Positions 7,812 through 18,299 of a stretch of DNA of 64,000 nucleotides are shown here, piece by piece. The stretch's first letter is position 1. Every line of letters starts with the position of its first letter. Origin of the DNA: Streptococcus salivarius (GTDB lineage Bacteria > Bacillota > Bacilli > Lactobacillales > Streptococcaceae). Made by a program: the position numbers and the translations under genes. The stretch lies in the NCBI RefSeq assembly GCF_002094975.1, contig NZ_CP015283.1, forward strand, positions 1,473,501 to 1,537,500, read 5' to 3'. Under the pieces are notes generated by a model that was given only the letters and a program-made list of their open reading frames with translations, was not told the DNA's origin and made no database searches.

Positions 7812-8600
7812 TTAGATCTCTTTATAGTCGACTTCAAGTCCGCGTTTAACCGCTGGACGGTCGGCAATTTTTTTAGTCCAAGCTTGAAGGTGCTTGTATT
7901 CTTTAACGTCAAGGAAAATACCAGCCTTATCCCAAATCTTATCTTGAGCAAGACGACCATACCAAGACCAGATGGCAATATCAGCGATAGTATATTCATC
8001 ACCAGCAATATAAGGTTTGGTTGCTAATTCTTTATCCAGCAGGTCAAGTTGGCGTTTGGCTTCCATGACAAAACGGTTGATGGCATATTCGATTTTTTCA
8101 GGTGCATAGTGGAAGAAGTGCCCAAAGCCACCACCTAGAAAAGGCGCAGCACCTGTTTGCCAAAAGAGCCAGTTGAGAACTTCCGTACGTTTTGCGTGAT
8201 TAGTTGGAATGAGTTTGCCGAATTTTTCAGCCAAGTAAAGGAGGATGTTAGCTGATTCAAAGACACGAACCGGTTGGTCCTCAGAGTAATCCATCATTGC
8301 TGGAATCTTTGAGTTTGGATTGATTGAAACAAAGTCTGAGCCAAATTGGTCACCGTCACCAATCTTAATACGATAAGCGTCATAACCTGCTTGAGTTACA
8401 CCAAGTTCTTTCAATTCTTCCAGCATGATAGTTGCCTTGATACCATTTGGTGTCGGAAGAGTATAGAGTTGGAAAGGTTGGTCACCTTTAGGTAAAGTTT
8501 GTTCAAAACGTGCACCAGCTGTAGGTTGATTGAGGCCACCCCAGGCACCTCCCATAGAGGTTGGGTTTTCCCAAACTACTGGTAAAATATAGTCAGACAT
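7812..8600 (-). CDS. yghU: glutathione S-transferase family, YghU-type disulfide-bond oxidoreductase
   Basis: The 262-residue protein has an N-terminal extension with the YghU-like sequences VVWENP, NQPTAGARFEQTLPKGDQPFQLY and TPNGIKATIMLEEL, then a thioredoxin-like domain and an all-alpha GST C-terminal domain (YTIADIAIWSWYGR). YghU enzymes bind two glutathiones and reduce disulfides such as 2-hydroxyethyl disulfide without a catalytic cysteine in the GST site, and none is seen at that place here. Function presumes cellular glutathione, which some streptococci make or import. The gene is monocistronic, with AAGGAG before the ATG and a terminator after it. Confidence 0.9.
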   Translation of the reverse strand: MSDYILPVVWENPTSMGGAWGGLNQPTAGARFEQTLPKGDQPFQLYTLPTPNGIKATIMLEELKELGVTQAGYDAYRIKIGDGDQFGSDFVSINPNSKIPAMMDYSEDQPVRVFESANILLYLAEKFGKLIPTNHAKRTEVLNWLFWQTGAAPFLGGGFGHFFHYAPEKIEYAINRFVMEAKRQLDLLDKELATKPYIAGDEYTIADIAIWSWYGRLAQDKIWDKAGIFLDVKEYKHLQAWTKKIADRPAVKRGLEVDYKEI

Positions 8601-8774
8601 AAAGTTTCTCCTTGTATTCTTGATAGTTACATCCTAACAAAATGCTAATGGCATTTCAAGAATCTACTACGTCCTATTAGGCGCAACACCTTGACTTTTT
8701 CCATAAGAATGATAAGATAGTAAAAATTAATTTTTATCTGATAAAAAACATATTGTTTAGAGAGGAAGAAAAGA

Positions 8775-9785
8775 ATGACTGCTATTGATTTTCATAAGTT
8801 GGCTAAAACAGAACTACACTGCCATTTGGATGGTTCTCTATCATTGGAAACCATTCGTCACCTAGCTGACTTGGCACAGATTGAGTTACCTGAGGACGAT
8901 GCAGAGCTCAAACACCATGTGACAGCACCTGCTACCTGTGAGAGTCTCTTAGATTATCTTGAGGCTTTTGATTATATTCGTCCTTTGCTTCAAACAAAGG
9001 AAGCCTTGACCGTTGTGGCTTATGATGTTGCTAAACAGGCTGCTCTTGAAAATGTTATCTATATTGAAGTGCGTTTTGCTCCAGAATTGTCAATGGATAA
9101 GGGATTGACTGTCGCTGAAACCATTGATGCTGTTTGTCAAGGCTTACGTCAAGCTCAAGAAGAATTTGGTATTGTAGCTAAGGCCCTAGTTTGTGGCATG
9201 CGCCAATCAGATCAAGAATTAACGGCCCGTATTCTTGATGAAGCAAATGAAGTTGAAAATAGTGACTTTGTTGGTTTTGATTTTGCTGGAGATGAGCATC
9301 ATTATGGACCTAAAGCGATTAAACCTCTGATTGAACAAGTCCAAAGTTACAACCGTCCCATGACTTTCCATGCTGGTGAGTGTGGTTGCCCAGCCTTTTT
9401 GGCTGAGTCAATTGCCATGGGAATTAAGCGTAATGGTCATGCAACGATCCTGGCTCAAGAGCCTGAGCTTCTGGAAGAGTTTGTCAAAAATGGTGTCACA
9501 GGAGAGTTATGTTTAACAAGTAATCTCCAGACCAAGGCAGCCGTTACAGTTTCTGATTTTCCTTATCTAAAAATGAAAGCGGCAGGTGCTAATATTACCA
9601 TTAATACGGACAATCGTACCGTTTCTGATACAAACCTGACCAAAGAGTACGAACTCTATCACAAGCATTTTGATAGCTCAGTTCAAGACTTCTATGCTCA
9701 TAATAAGACGGCAATCGAAGCTTCATTTGCTAGCGATGAGGAGAAAGAAGAACTTCTTGAAAAATTGGCTAAAGCCTATTCATAA
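8775..9785 (+). CDS. add: adenosine deaminase
   Basis: Zn-dependent deamination of adenosine and deoxyadenosine to inosine and deoxyinosine. The 336 residues match the family length. Visible motifs: [10 protein letters not shown] (two metal-binding His), FHAGECG (His and Glu of the active site), KRNGHATIL (His), and [12 protein letters not shown] (metal-binding Asp). GAGGAAG precedes the ATG. The gene is transcribed alone with a strong terminator. Together with tdk and the nucleoside operon further on, it belongs to nucleoside salvage. Confidence 0.95.
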   Translation: MTAIDFHKLAKTELHCHLDGSLSLETIRHLADLAQIELPEDDAELKHHVTAPATCESLLDYLEAFDYIRPLLQTKEALTVVAYDVAKQAALENVIYIEVRFAPELSMDKGLTVAETIDAVCQGLRQAQEEFGIVAKALVCGMRQSDQELTARILDEANEVENSDFVGFDFAGDEHHYGPKAIKPLIEQVQSYNRPMTFHAGECGCPAFLAESIAMGIKRNGHATILAQEPELLEEFVKNGVTGELCLTSNLQTKAAVTVSDFPYLKMKAAGANITINTDNRTVSDTNLTKEYELYHKHFDSSVQDFYAHNKTAIEASFASDEEKEELLEKLAKAYS

Positions 9786-9865
9786 GAAACTATTAGACTG
9801 GTAAAACTTTATCAGGAAGATAAGATTGAGCCGTTTGAAACACAAGTTAAACCTATCATAAAAAT

Positions 9866-9916
9866 AAGGGAGTGAGGCGAACTTTTTTCAAAAATTGTTC
9901 AGTCTCCCTCCCTTTT
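9866..9916 (+). terminator. terminator after add
   Basis: Long inverted repeat: AAGGGAG...CTCCCTT with an inner GAAC/GTTC, followed by TTTT. It fills most of the gap before tdk. Confidence 0.75.
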
Positions 9917-9969
9917 ACGCTTAGAATTATGATAAAATAAGTACAATACATATTTTAGAGGAGACTGGT

Positions 9970-10566
9970 TTGGCACAACTTTATTTTCGCTACGGCACCA
10001 TGAATTCTGGGAAATCCATTGAGATTCTTAAGGTTGCCTATAATTACGAAGAACAAGGAAAACCAGTGGTACTATTGACCAGTCGTTTGGATAATCGAGA
10101 TGGGGTCGGCTATATCTCTAGTCGTATTGGCATGAAACGGAAGGCCTTTCCTATTGGTGATGATACAGATATTTTTGGTTACGTTGCTCATATGGATCCA
10201 CGACCTTACTGTGTTTTAGTTGATGAGGCTCAGTTTTTAACCCGTGCAAATGTCTATGATTTGGCACGAATTGTTGATGAGTTAGATATCCCAGTGATGG
10301 CTTTTGGTCTCAAAAATGATTTTCAGAACAATCTCTTTGAAGGATCTAAGTATCTTTTGCTTTTGTCTGATAAGATTGATGAGATTAAGACTATTTGTCA
10401 TTATTGCTCGAGAAAGGCAACCATGGTTCTTCGTATGGAAGATGGTAAGCCAGTTTATGAGGGAGCACAAGTTCAAATTGGAGGACACGAGAGTTATATC
10501 TCTGTTTGTCGAAAGCACTGGTTTAATCCCCCTCAAGAAAACATAATCCCTTTGAATAAGGCCTAA
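9970..10566 (+). CDS. tdk: thymidine kinase
   Basis: ATP-dependent phosphorylation of thymidine to dTMP. The 198-residue protein has the type II TK signature: P-loop [18 protein letters not shown] (Walker B), the zinc ribbon CHYC...CRKH, and the lasso region with the substrate-contacting [12 protein letters not shown]. The start is TTG at 9970, supported by AGAGGAG 8 bases upstream and by the canonical [12 protein letters not shown]-terminus; there is no in-frame ATG before the P-loop. Next comes prfA, 37 bases downstream with its own ribosome-binding site. Confidence 0.95.
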   Translation: MAQLYFRYGTMNSGKSIEILKVAYNYEEQGKPVVLLTSRLDNRDGVGYISSRIGMKRKAFPIGDDTDIFGYVAHMDPRPYCVLVDEAQFLTRANVYDLARIVDELDIPVMAFGLKNDFQNNLFEGSKYLLLLSDKIDEIKTICHYCSRKATMVLRMEDGKPVYEGAQVQIGGHESYISVCRKHWFNPPQENIIPLNKA

Positions 10567-10603
10567 AAACGACTATTAGTTATATAAGGAGTAAAGATAA
10601 CAA

Positions 10604-11683
10604 ATGAATATTTATGATCAGTTACAAGCGGTTGAAGACCGTTATGAGGAATTGGGTGAATTGCTTAGTGACCCTGAAGTCGTTTCAGACACTAAACGCT
10701 TCATGGAGTTGTCACGTGAAGAGGCAAATACTCGTGAAACGGTGACAGCTTACCGTGAGTACAAGCAAGTCATTCAAAGTATCTCAGATGCTGAAGAGAT
10801 GATTAAGGAAGCAAGCGGTGATCCTGACTTGGAAGAAATGGCTAAGGAAGAACTCAAAGAATCCAAAGCCGCTAAAGAAGAGTATGAAGAACGCTTGAAA
10901 ATTCTTCTCTTGCCAAAAGACCCTAATGATGACAAGAATATCATCCTCGAAATCCGTGGAGCCGCAGGTGGTGATGAAGCTGCCTTGTTTGCAGGTGACC
11001 TTTTAGCTATGTACCAAAAATACGCAGAAACACAAGGTTGGCGCTTTGAGGTTATGGAAGCATCTTACAATGGTGTTGGTGGTATCAAAGAAGTGGTTGC
11101 CATGGTTTCAGGACAATCAGTCTACTCAAAACTCAAATATGAATCAGGAGCACACCGTGTACAACGTGTGCCTGTGACTGAGAGCCAAGGTCGCGTTCAT
11201 ACCTCGACAGCAACTGTTTTGGTTATGCCAGAAGTTGAAGAAGTAGAGTACGAAATTGATCCTAAGGACCTTCGTGTCGATATCTATCACGCATCTGGTG
11301 CTGGTGGTCAGAACGTCAATAAGGTTGCGACTGCGGTTCGTATGGTTCACATTCCTACTGGAATCAAAGTAGAGATGCAAGAAGAACGTACACAACAGAA
11401 GAACCGTGATAAAGCCATGAAGGTTATCCGTGCACGTGTTGCGGACCACTTTGCACAAATCGCTCAAGATGAACAAGATGCTGAGCGTAAATCTACTGTT
11501 GGTACAGGGGACCGTTCAGAGCGTATCCGTACTTACAACTTCCCACAAAACCGTGTAACGGATCACCGTATTGGTTTGACCCTTCAAAAACTAGATACAA
11601 TTTTGGCTGGGAAAATGGATGAAGTCATTGATGCTCTTGTTCTTTACGATCAAACTCAAAAATTGGAAGAGCTTAACAAATGA
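10604..11683 (+). CDS. prfA: peptide chain release factor 1
   Basis: Recognises UAA and UAG and triggers peptide release. It is 359 residues long, normal for RF1. The GGQ motif is at residues 234-236 (GAGGQNVNK) and is the target of PrmC methylation. The stop-codon-reading domain and the four-domain layout are intact. Overlap with prmC is four bases (ATGA), coupling the factor to its own modifying enzyme. Confidence 0.97.
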   Translation: MNIYDQLQAVEDRYEELGELLSDPEVVSDTKRFMELSREEANTRETVTAYREYKQVIQSISDAEEMIKEASGDPDLEEMAKEELKESKAAKEEYEERLKILLLPKDPNDDKNIILEIRGAAGGDEAALFAGDLLAMYQKYAETQGWRFEVMEASYNGVGGIKEVVAMVSGQSVYSKLKYESGAHRVQRVPVTESQGRVHTSTATVLVMPEVEEVEYEIDPKDLRVDIYHASGAGGQNVNKVATAVRMVHIPTGIKVEMQEERTQQKNRDKAMKVIRARVADHFAQIAQDEQDAERKSTVGTGDRSERIRTYNFPQNRVTDHRIGLTLQKLDTILAGKMDEVIDALVLYDQTQKLEELNK

Positions 11684-12513
11684 TTCTAGCGGATGTTCTT
11701 GCTGACTATGAGAAGCAGCTTGAGGCTGTTGGAGAAGAGCCAGAGGCCCTTTCCTTTGTTTATCGTGGTTTGAAGCAGTGGGACTTGACTCATCTTGTTC
11801 TTCAATTGCGTCAGGAAGTTTCAGAGGAAGATGCTGAGTTATTAGCTCATGCATTTAGCCAATTAAAGAATCACAAGCCTGCCCAGTATATCTTGGGCTA
11901 TGAAGACTTTCATGGCTTACGTTTTCAGGTTGATGAGCGTGTCTTGATTCCACGTCCTGAAACTGAGGAACTAGTTGACTTGATTTTAGCGGAAAACCCA
12001 AGCACAGAGCTTAAGGTTCTTGATATCGGAACTGGGAGTGGTGCTATTTCGGCATCCCTGAAAAAGAGTTGCCCCCTGTGGCAAGTAACAGCTAGTGACT
12101 TATCAGTGGATGCGCTAGAGCTTGCCAAGGAGAATGCTAAGCTAAATCAGGTAGACATTAGCTTTGTTCAATCGGATGTTTTCGAAAATATTTCTGGCAG
12201 TTTTGATATCATTGTGTCAAATCCTCCCTATATTTCTGAAAATGATAAGAACGAAGTTGGTATCAATGTCTTGGCTAGCGAGCCAAAGATGGCCTTGTTT
12301 GCTGATGAAGAGGGACTTGCCATTTATAGACAGATTATTGAGGAGGCAAATAAGTATTTGACTCCTAGTGGAAAGCTCTACTTTGAAATTGGCTATAAGC
12401 AGGGCCAGGATTTGAAGGGACTCTTGTCTCTACATTTTCCAGATAAGCGAGTGCGTGTCCTTAAGGACCAATTTGGACAAGATAGAATGGTCGTGATGGA
12501 TGATGAAAAATAA
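11680..12513 (+). CDS. prmC: peptide chain release factor N5-glutamine methyltransferase
   Basis: Methylates the GGQ glutamine of release factors with SAM. The 277 residues have the N-terminal helical substrate domain ([26 protein letters not shown]) and a Rossmann methyltransferase domain with motif [10 protein letters not shown] and the catalytic motif IVSNPPYIS. The start overlaps the prfA stop by ATGA. The end overlaps the next gene by 14 bases, so the three genes are translationally coupled. Confidence 0.96.
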   Translation: MILADVLADYEKQLEAVGEEPEALSFVYRGLKQWDLTHLVLQLRQEVSEEDAELLAHAFSQLKNHKPAQYILGYEDFHGLRFQVDERVLIPRPETEELVDLILAENPSTELKVLDIGTGSGAISASLKKSCPLWQVTASDLSVDALELAKENAKLNQVDISFVQSDVFENISGSFDIIVSNPPYISENDKNEVGINVLASEPKMALFADEEGLAIYRQIIEEANKYLTPSGKLYFEIGYKQGQDLKGLLSLHFPDKRVRVLKDQFGQDRMVVMDDEK

Positions 12514-13111
12514 GAAAGTGTTAAGAGAAATCTTGTCTGACGGTGGCGCAGTTGTTCTTCCTACAGAGACTGTCTATGGTTTATTTGCTAAGGCTTTGGA
12601 TGAGAGTGCTGTGAACCATGTCTATGAGCTGAAAAATCGTCCTAGAGATAAAGCCATGAATTTGAATGTCGCTTCTTATGAAGATATCCTGTCTTATTCG
12701 AAAGAGCAGCCCAAATATTTGAAACAATTGTATGATGCTTTTTTGCCTGGGCCTTTGACTATCATTTTAAAAGCTAATGATAAAGTCCCAAGATGGATTA
12801 ATTCAGGATTGGCGACAGTTGGCTTCCGTTTGCCAGATCATCCTGTCACTAGAAAACTGATTCAAGCAGAAGGGCCCTTGATTGGCCCCTCAGCCAATAA
12901 GTCTGGGAAGGCTAGTGGTCGTTATTTTGACCAAATAAGAGACCAATTTGATTTTCAGGTGACTGGCTATCAAGATGATGATGCCTTGTTAGGTGTAGAT
13001 TCGACAATTTTGGATTTGTCTGGCAACAAGGTAAAAATTTTACGGCAAGGTTCTATCACTCAAGAAGACATTCTTGCCAAGCTACCAAAAATCCCTTTCG
13101 AGGAGGTATAA
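12500..13111 (+). CDS. L-threonylcarbamoyladenylate synthase, Sua5/YrdC family
   Basis: Makes threonylcarbamoyl-AMP from Thr, bicarbonate and ATP for t6A37 of ANN-decoding tRNAs. The YrdC fold is visible: VLPTETVYGLFAKAL, the basic KNRPRDKAMNLNV, LPGPLTIIL, VGFRLPDHPVTRKLI and GPSANKSGKAS. At 203 residues it is a single-domain form; Bacillus YwlC has an extra Sua5 C-terminal domain. The start may be the ATG at 12500 or 12503. Both lie inside prmC. Confidence 0.93.
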   Translation: MMKNKKVLREILSDGGAVVLPTETVYGLFAKALDESAVNHVYELKNRPRDKAMNLNVASYEDILSYSKEQPKYLKQLYDAFLPGPLTIILKANDKVPRWINSGLATVGFRLPDHPVTRKLIQAEGPLIGPSANKSGKASGRYFDQIRDQFDFQVTGYQDDDALLGVDSTILDLSGNKVKILRQGSITQEDILAKLPKIPFEEV

Positions 13112-13112
13112 C

Positions 13113-13550
13113 ATGCTACGTGATTTGATAGCGACAGATGTTGAAGCAATTTGTGAGATTAACAAAGAGGCTTTAGGTTATGCTTTTAGTTCAGAGGAAA
13201 CGGCTAGTCAACTAGCTAGATTATCCAAAGACCCACATCATTTTCTACTAGGTTATGAGGATGATGCTAGTCATGAACTCCTTGGCTACGTTCATGCAGA
13301 GGTTTATGAATGTCTCTATTCCAATGTAGGATTTAATATCTTGGCTTTAGCAGTTTTACCTCAAAGACAAGGGATGGGGATCGGTAAAATTTTACTTGAA
13401 GGGTTGGAGCAAGAAACAAAAAGACGCGGTTATGAGTTTATTCGCTTAAACTCTGCTGACCATCGTCTGGGTGCGCATGCATTTTATGAAAAAGTAGGTT
13501 ATACTTGTGATAAGATGCAGAAACGGTTTATTAAATTGATAAAAGGATAA
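13113..13550 (+). CDS. GNAT family N-acetyltransferase
   Basis: A 145-residue acetyl-CoA-dependent transferase. Motif A is clear: ILALAVLPQRQGMGIGKILLEGL, with the Q-x-x-G-x-G pyrophosphate loop. The C-terminal AHAFYEKVGY is the usual motif B. The ATG at 13113 has GAGGAGG 6 bases upstream and lies one base after the Sua5 stop; the frame could extend to 13074 inside Sua5 but without a ribosome-binding site. Streptococci carry a GNAT gene here between Sua5 and glyA. The acceptor is unknown. Confidence 0.9.
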   Translation: MLRDLIATDVEAICEINKEALGYAFSSEETASQLARLSKDPHHFLLGYEDDASHELLGYVHAEVYECLYSNVGFNILALAVLPQRQGMGIGKILLEGLEQETKRRGYEFIRLNSADHRLGAHAFYEKVGYTCDKMQKRFIKLIKG

Positions 13551-13681
13551 GACCTATTGGCGGCTCTACCCGAGTTGACCATAGAATAAATGACTAACAG
13601 AGACATATGGAAGTGTGAGATAATTTCCGACTGTATGTGGGTGAGTTGATTGAACCCCATTAGACCTCAAAGGAGACCTCT
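13551..13681 (+). other. structured intergenic segment before glyA
   Basis: 131 bases without a gene in an otherwise tightly packed operon. It holds a bulged hairpin (ACATA...TATGT with inner GGAA/TTCC, 13603-13638) flanked by two direct copies of GAGTTGA (13572-13578 and 13643-13649). There is no T-run and no obvious promoter. It could be a small repeat or an RNA element; the function is not known. Confidence 0.4.
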
Positions 13682-14932
13682 ATGATTTTTGATAAAGAAG
13701 ATTACAAAGCATTTGACCCTGAACTTTGGAACGCCATCGATGCTGAGGCAGAACGTCAGCAAAACAATATCGAGTTGATTGCCTCTGAGAACGTGGTATC
13801 TAAAGCAGTAATGGCTGCTCAAGGAACTCTCTTGACTAACAAGTACGCAGAAGGCTATCCAGGTAAACGTTACTATGGTGGTACAGACGTGATTGATGTG
13901 GTTGAGTCTCTTGCTATTGAGCGTGCCAAAGAACTTTTTGGAGCAAAATTTGCCAACGTGCAACCTCACTCAGGTAGCCAAGCCAATGCAGCAGTTTACA
14001 TGTCTTTGATTCAACCAGGTGATACGGTTATGGGAATGGATTTGTCAGCGGGTGGTCACTTGACACATGGTGCACCAGTTAGCTTCTCTGGTAAGACCTA
14101 TAACTTTGTGGCATACAACGTTGATAAGGAAACTGAACTCCTTGATTACGATGCTATTCTGGCTCAAGCTAAAGAAGTACAACCAAAACTCATCGTTGCT
14201 GGGGCTTCAGCTTACTCACGTATCATTGATTTTGCTAAATTCCGTGAAATTGCTGATGCTGTAGGTGCTTACCTCATGGTAGATATGGCTCACATTGCCG
14301 GTCTTGTAGCCTCTGGTCATCATCCAAGTCCAGTTCCTCATGCACATGTGACAACTACAACAACTCACAAGACGCTTCGTGGCCCTCGTGGTGGTTTGAT
14401 TTTGACTGATGATGAAGATATCGCTAAGAAATTAAATTCTGCGGTCTTCCCTGGTTTGCAAGGTGGTCCATTGGAACACGTTATTGCTGCTAAAGCTGTT
14501 GCTCTTAAAGAAGCACTTGATCCTGCCTTTAAGGAATATGGGGAAAATGTTATCAAGAATGCTGCTGCCATGGCTGACGTTTTCAATCAACATCCAGATT
14601 TCCGTGTTATCTCAGGTGGCACTAACAATCACCTCTTCTTGGTTGATGTGACTAAAGTTGTTGAAAATGGTAAAGTTGCACAAAACGTTCTTGAAGAAGT
14701 TAATATTACTTTGAACAAGAATGGTATTCCTTACGAGCAATTGTCTCCATTCAAGACATCAGGTATCCGTGTTGGTAGTCCAGCCATCACAAGTCGTGGT
14801 ATGGGTGAAGCTGAGAGCCGTAAAATTGCTGAATTAATGGTTGAAGCTTTGGAAAATCACGATAAACCTGAAGTTTTGGAACGCATTCGTGGAGAAGTTA
14901 AAGCTCTTACAGATGCCTTCCCACTCTATTAA
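13682..14932 (+). CDS. glyA: serine hydroxymethyltransferase
   Basis: PLP enzyme interconverting serine plus tetrahydrofolate with glycine plus 5,10-methylene-THF, the main one-carbon source. It is 416 residues, full length. Motifs: [13 protein letters not shown], the PLP-lysine region [14 protein letters not shown], and [14 protein letters not shown] at the C-terminal domain. AAAGGAGA precedes the ATG. Its product feeds fhs, metF and thymidylate synthesis. It is followed 5 bases later by a nucleoid protein gene. Confidence 0.97.
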   Translation: MIFDKEDYKAFDPELWNAIDAEAERQQNNIELIASENVVSKAVMAAQGTLLTNKYAEGYPGKRYYGGTDVIDVVESLAIERAKELFGAKFANVQPHSGSQANAAVYMSLIQPGDTVMGMDLSAGGHLTHGAPVSFSGKTYNFVAYNVDKETELLDYDAILAQAKEVQPKLIVAGASAYSRIIDFAKFREIADAVGAYLMVDMAHIAGLVASGHHPSPVPHAHVTTTTTHKTLRGPRGGLILTDDEDIAKKLNSAVFPGLQGGPLEHVIAAKAVALKEALDPAFKEYGENVIKNAAAMADVFNQHPDFRVISGGTNNHLFLVDVTKVVENGKVAQNVLEEVNITLNKNGIPYEQLSPFKTSGIRVGSPAITSRGMGEAESRKIAELMVEALENHDKPEVLERIRGEVKALTDAFPLY

Positions 14933-14937
14933 AAACT

Positions 14938-15915
14938 ATGTTAGATTTATATATTAAACGCATTATCATTCACCAGTTTTCGCCAAATGATACGGAGCTG
15001 GTTTTAGCAGAAGGGCCTCTTGAAATAACGCCACGCTTAGATGAGTATTTCCGAAAGAAACTCTCTAAAGTTTTCTCAGATGAGGCTAAACGTGGTTATT
15101 TCGATGCAGAGAATGTTTTCATCAGTCATTTAGGTGATGATTTGATGGAAAGCTCAGTTAAGATTGCCCAACTTTGGAAGGAAGAATTTGTCATTTCTGA
15201 AGATCAAAAGACCAATGATTTGGTCTTTATTCAGTTTGACAAAGAAGGGCAAGAGTATTTTGCTTTCTTGCGTATTGCTCTCAAGGATAGTTTGATTCAT
15301 TCTTTGGGAGATAGCCAACATCCTATTCAATTGTCACAGAATAATTTGCCTTCTGCAGCCCAGACACCTGATGAAGCTTTGGTAATCAATCGTAGTAGTA
15401 AGCAGTATTATTTGATTGAAAAGCGAATCAAGCATAATGGAAGCTTTGCCAATTATTTCTCTGAAAATCTGTTGCAGGTCCAGCCTGAACAATCTGTCAA
15501 AAAATCGATTAAGATGGTTGAAGATACTGCCCAGAAGATTGCCGAGAATTTTAATCAGGATGACTTTAACTTCCAAGGGAAAATGAAATCTGCTATTTTC
15601 AATAATTTGGAAGAAGATCAAGAGTTATCACCTGAAAAATTGGCAGACCAGCTCTTTGATAATAATTTGACAGCTCGTTTGACCTTCGTTGATGAGCTCA
15701 AAGAGGCCATACCTGAGCCTATCTCGGTATCAGATATTGACCATTCGCGTCAAATTAAGAAATTGGAGAATCAAAAATTATCGTTATCGAACGGAATTGA
15801 GTTAATTGTGCCTAATAATGTGTATCAGGATGCTGATAGTGTTGAGTTTATTCAAAATCCTGATGGCACCTACTCTATTCTCATCAAAAATATCGAGGAT
15901 ATCATCAATAAATAA
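14938..15915 (+). CDS. nucleoid-associated protein (NdpA/YejK family)
   Basis: A 325-residue cytosolic protein matching the 37-kDa nucleoid-associated family: it begins MLDLYIKRIIIHQFSPNDTE, contains FISHLGDDLMESSVKIAQLW and ends with a GIELIVPNNVY... beta-rich segment. Proteins of the family associate with the chromosome; the molecular role is unsettled. It starts 5 bases after glyA, so it is cotranscribed. The glyA-NdpA order recurs in streptococci. Confidence 0.85.
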   Translation: MLDLYIKRIIIHQFSPNDTELVLAEGPLEITPRLDEYFRKKLSKVFSDEAKRGYFDAENVFISHLGDDLMESSVKIAQLWKEEFVISEDQKTNDLVFIQFDKEGQEYFAFLRIALKDSLIHSLGDSQHPIQLSQNNLPSAAQTPDEALVINRSSKQYYLIEKRIKHNGSFANYFSENLLQVQPEQSVKKSIKMVEDTAQKIAENFNQDDFNFQGKMKSAIFNNLEEDQELSPEKLADQLFDNNLTARLTFVDELKEAIPEPISVSDIDHSRQIKKLENQKLSLSNGIELIVPNNVYQDADSVEFIQNPDGTYSILIKNIEDIINK

Positions 15916-15916
15916 T

Positions 15917-16528
15917 ATGTTTAAATGGATAAGACGTCTGGCGGTTTTTGTCGTAGTCCTCATCATAGGTATCCAATGCTATCGAATCCATGCCAATATT
16001 CAACATGTCTTAACCTATGAATCCATGGTTAAGGAGGTTTTGGCAGAGGACGACATTGATAATACAACCAATGTCGATTTGGTTCTGGCTATGATCTACA
16101 CAGAAACCAAGGGGAAGACAGATGACGTGATGCAGTCCAGTGAAAGTTCTACAGGGGTGACCAACTCCATAACAGATCGAAAAGAAAGTATTCGTCAGGG
16201 GGTGACGGTGCTGTCGGAAAATCTGGAAGAAGCTGCCCACCATAAGGTGGATCCTTGGACAGCAGTACAAGCCTATAATTTTGGTAAGGCCTATATCGAT
16301 TATGTGGCTGATAATGGTGGAGTTAACACCGTCGAACTCGCAAAGGCTTACTCTAAAAATGTCGTTGCTCCGAGTCTAGGAAACACCAGCGGGAAAACAT
16401 ACACCTATTACCAACCAGTTGCCATGTACTATGGTGGCGGAAAACTTTATACAAATGGCGGAAATATTTACTACGCTAAGGAAGTACAGTTTAATCTCTT
16501 TTTGATGCGTATGTTCTCACGCCTTTAA
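15917..16528 (+). CDS. lysozyme-like membrane-anchored protein (PvaA/Pmp23-type)
   Basis: The 203-residue protein has an N-terminal signal anchor (FKWIRRLAVFVVVLIIGIQCYR) and an extracellular lysozyme/lytic-transglycosylase-like domain with VDLVLAMIYTETKGKTDDVMQSSES, whose first Glu is the probable catalytic acid, followed by WTAVQAYNFG. Such pneumococcal proteins are known as PvaA or Pmp23 and act in cell-wall turnover. The ATG at 15917 begins one base after the upstream stop. The frame could extend to 15806 inside the previous gene, but the hydrophobic anchor begins naturally at 15917. Confidence 0.85.
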   Translation: MFKWIRRLAVFVVVLIIGIQCYRIHANIQHVLTYESMVKEVLAEDDIDNTTNVDLVLAMIYTETKGKTDDVMQSSESSTGVTNSITDRKESIRQGVTVLSENLEEAAHHKVDPWTAVQAYNFGKAYIDYVADNGGVNTVELAKAYSKNVVAPSLGNTSGKTYTYYQPVAMYYGGGKLYTNGGNIYYAKEVQFNLFLMRMFSRL

Positions 16529-16559
16529 AGAGTAAGGACGTTAAACTTAGGAAAGACAA

Positions 16560-18299
16560 ATGAAAGCATTATTAGTGTATTTTAGAGGATACGTCAAAGA
16601 CAGTATCCTGGGACCCGTTTTTAAATTAATCGAAGCCAGTTTCGAACTCTTGGTCCCTCTAGTAATTGCTGGAATTGTCGACACAACTATTCCAAATAAA
16701 GACCAAAATCATCTGTTTATGATGATTTTTCTCTTGTTCGGACTTGCCGTTATTGGGGTTGTTGTTGCTATTTCAGCACAGTATTTTTCATCCAGAGCAG
16801 CAGTTGGCTATGCCCGAGGTTTAACCAATGATTTGTATGCGAAAATCATGCGTTTATCAAAGGAAAAGCGGGATGAGATTGGAACGTCAAGTTTGGTGAC
16901 ACGTTTGACTGGTGATACCTTTCAAATCCAAACGGGTATCAATCAATTTTTGAGGCTCTTTTTGAGGGCGCCAATTATCGTGACAGGAGCCATTATTATG
17001 GCATTCCGAATCAGTCCACGCTTGACCCTATGGTTTCTTGGCATGGTCTTGGTATTGACCCTTATAATTGTACTAGCTAGTCGCATCGTCAATCCTTTAT
17101 ACGCCAAGATTCGAGTAATTAATGAATCAATTGTTACCAATACGCGTCAACAACTTGAAGGTATGAGGGTTATTCGGGCTTTTGATCAAAGTGAGCGTGA
17201 ATTAGATAACTTTACTGGTGTCAATAAAGACTTGAAGAAGTGGCAGCTCAAAACAGGAGTGATAGCAAGTCTCATTAGTCCTTTGACTTTCTTGATTGTT
17301 AATATGACCTTGATTGCTATCCTTTGGCAGGGAAATCTGCAAATTCAAGGTGGCCTTTTGTCTCAAGGGATGCTGATTGCTCTAGTCAATTATCTCTTGC
17401 AAATTTTGACGGAGCTCCTTAAATTGGCCATGATGTTGACTAATCTGAATCAAAGTTTTATTTCAGCGAAACGGGTACAAGCTATTTTTGAACTCCAAGA
17501 TGAGGATATTGAGGCACCTTTAGAAGTCCGCACTTCTAGTCAGGCTTCTACAGTGCTAGCTATTGATCAGATGACCTTTACCTATCCTACAGCTAGTTCG
17601 CCATCACTCCAAGAGATTCATGTCAGTCTTACTCAAGGTCAGTCACTAGGTATTATTGGTGGTACAGGTTCAGGTAAATCGACATTGGTGAACTTAATCA
17701 TGAACTTATATCAGCCTCAGATTGGTTCGCTAGCTATTTTCAAAGATCAAAAATCACCAAAAAACCTTAAAGAGTGGCGTTCTTGGGTTGCCTATGTCCC
17801 GCAAAAAGCTGAGTTATTTAGAGGAACCATTCGTTCAAACTTGTCCTTAGGACTTGACCACGAACCGAGTGAGCAAGAACTGTGGCATGCGCTTGACATG
17901 GCTCAGGCTGCTGATTTTGTAAAAGACAAGGATCTTGGTTTAGATGAGCCAGTTGAGTCATTTGGCCGTAATTTTTCGGGGGGTCAACGTCAACGTTTGA
18001 CTATTGCGCGTGCGCTGATGAGACCAGCACCATTCTTGATTTTGGACGACTCAACCTCAGCCCTAGATTACCTAACTGAAAGTCGCTTACTAGCGGCTAT
18101 CAGAGACAATCTTAAATCAACGAGTCTGATTATTATTTCGCAAAGAACAAATAGTCTAAAAGCTGTTGATCAAATTTTGGTGCTTGATAAGGGACATCAA
18201 GTTGGCTTGGGTAATCATGAAGAATTGCTTGCCACAAATAAACTCTATCAAGACATTCATTATTCTCAACATCAAAAGGAGGTCGCTGATGAAGGCTAG
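16560..18299 (+). CDS. heterodimeric ABC exporter, subunit 1
   Basis: 579 residues: six-helix ABC type I exporter domain (residues about 1-300), then an ATPase domain. Walker A GGTGSGKSTL and signature FSGGQRQRL are normal, but Walker B reads FLILDDSTSALD, with Asp where the catalytic Glu should be. That is the hallmark of the degenerate half of heterodimeric exporters such as LmrCD and PatAB. The partner is the next gene, which overlaps by 11 bases and shows the complementary defect in its C-loop. Likely substrates are drugs, lipids or peptides; sequence does not decide. The pair stands directly upstream of dltXABCD but has its own terminator. Confidence 0.92.
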   Translation: MKALLVYFRGYVKDSILGPVFKLIEASFELLVPLVIAGIVDTTIPNKDQNHLFMMIFLLFGLAVIGVVVAISAQYFSSRAAVGYARGLTNDLYAKIMRLSKEKRDEIGTSSLVTRLTGDTFQIQTGINQFLRLFLRAPIIVTGAIIMAFRISPRLTLWFLGMVLVLTLIIVLASRIVNPLYAKIRVINESIVTNTRQQLEGMRVIRAFDQSERELDNFTGVNKDLKKWQLKTGVIASLISPLTFLIVNMTLIAILWQGNLQIQGGLLSQGMLIALVNYLLQILTELLKLAMMLTNLNQSFISAKRVQAIFELQDEDIEAPLEVRTSSQASTVLAIDQMTFTYPTASSPSLQEIHVSLTQGQSLGIIGGTGSGKSTLVNLIMNLYQPQIGSLAIFKDQKSPKNLKEWRSWVAYVPQKAELFRGTIRSNLSLGLDHEPSEQELWHALDMAQAADFVKDKDLGLDEPVESFGRNFSGGQRQRLTIARALMRPAPFLILDDSTSALDYLTESRLLAAIRDNLKSTSLIIISQRTNSLKAVDQILVLDKGHQVGLGNHEELLATNKLYQDIHYSQHQKEVADEG

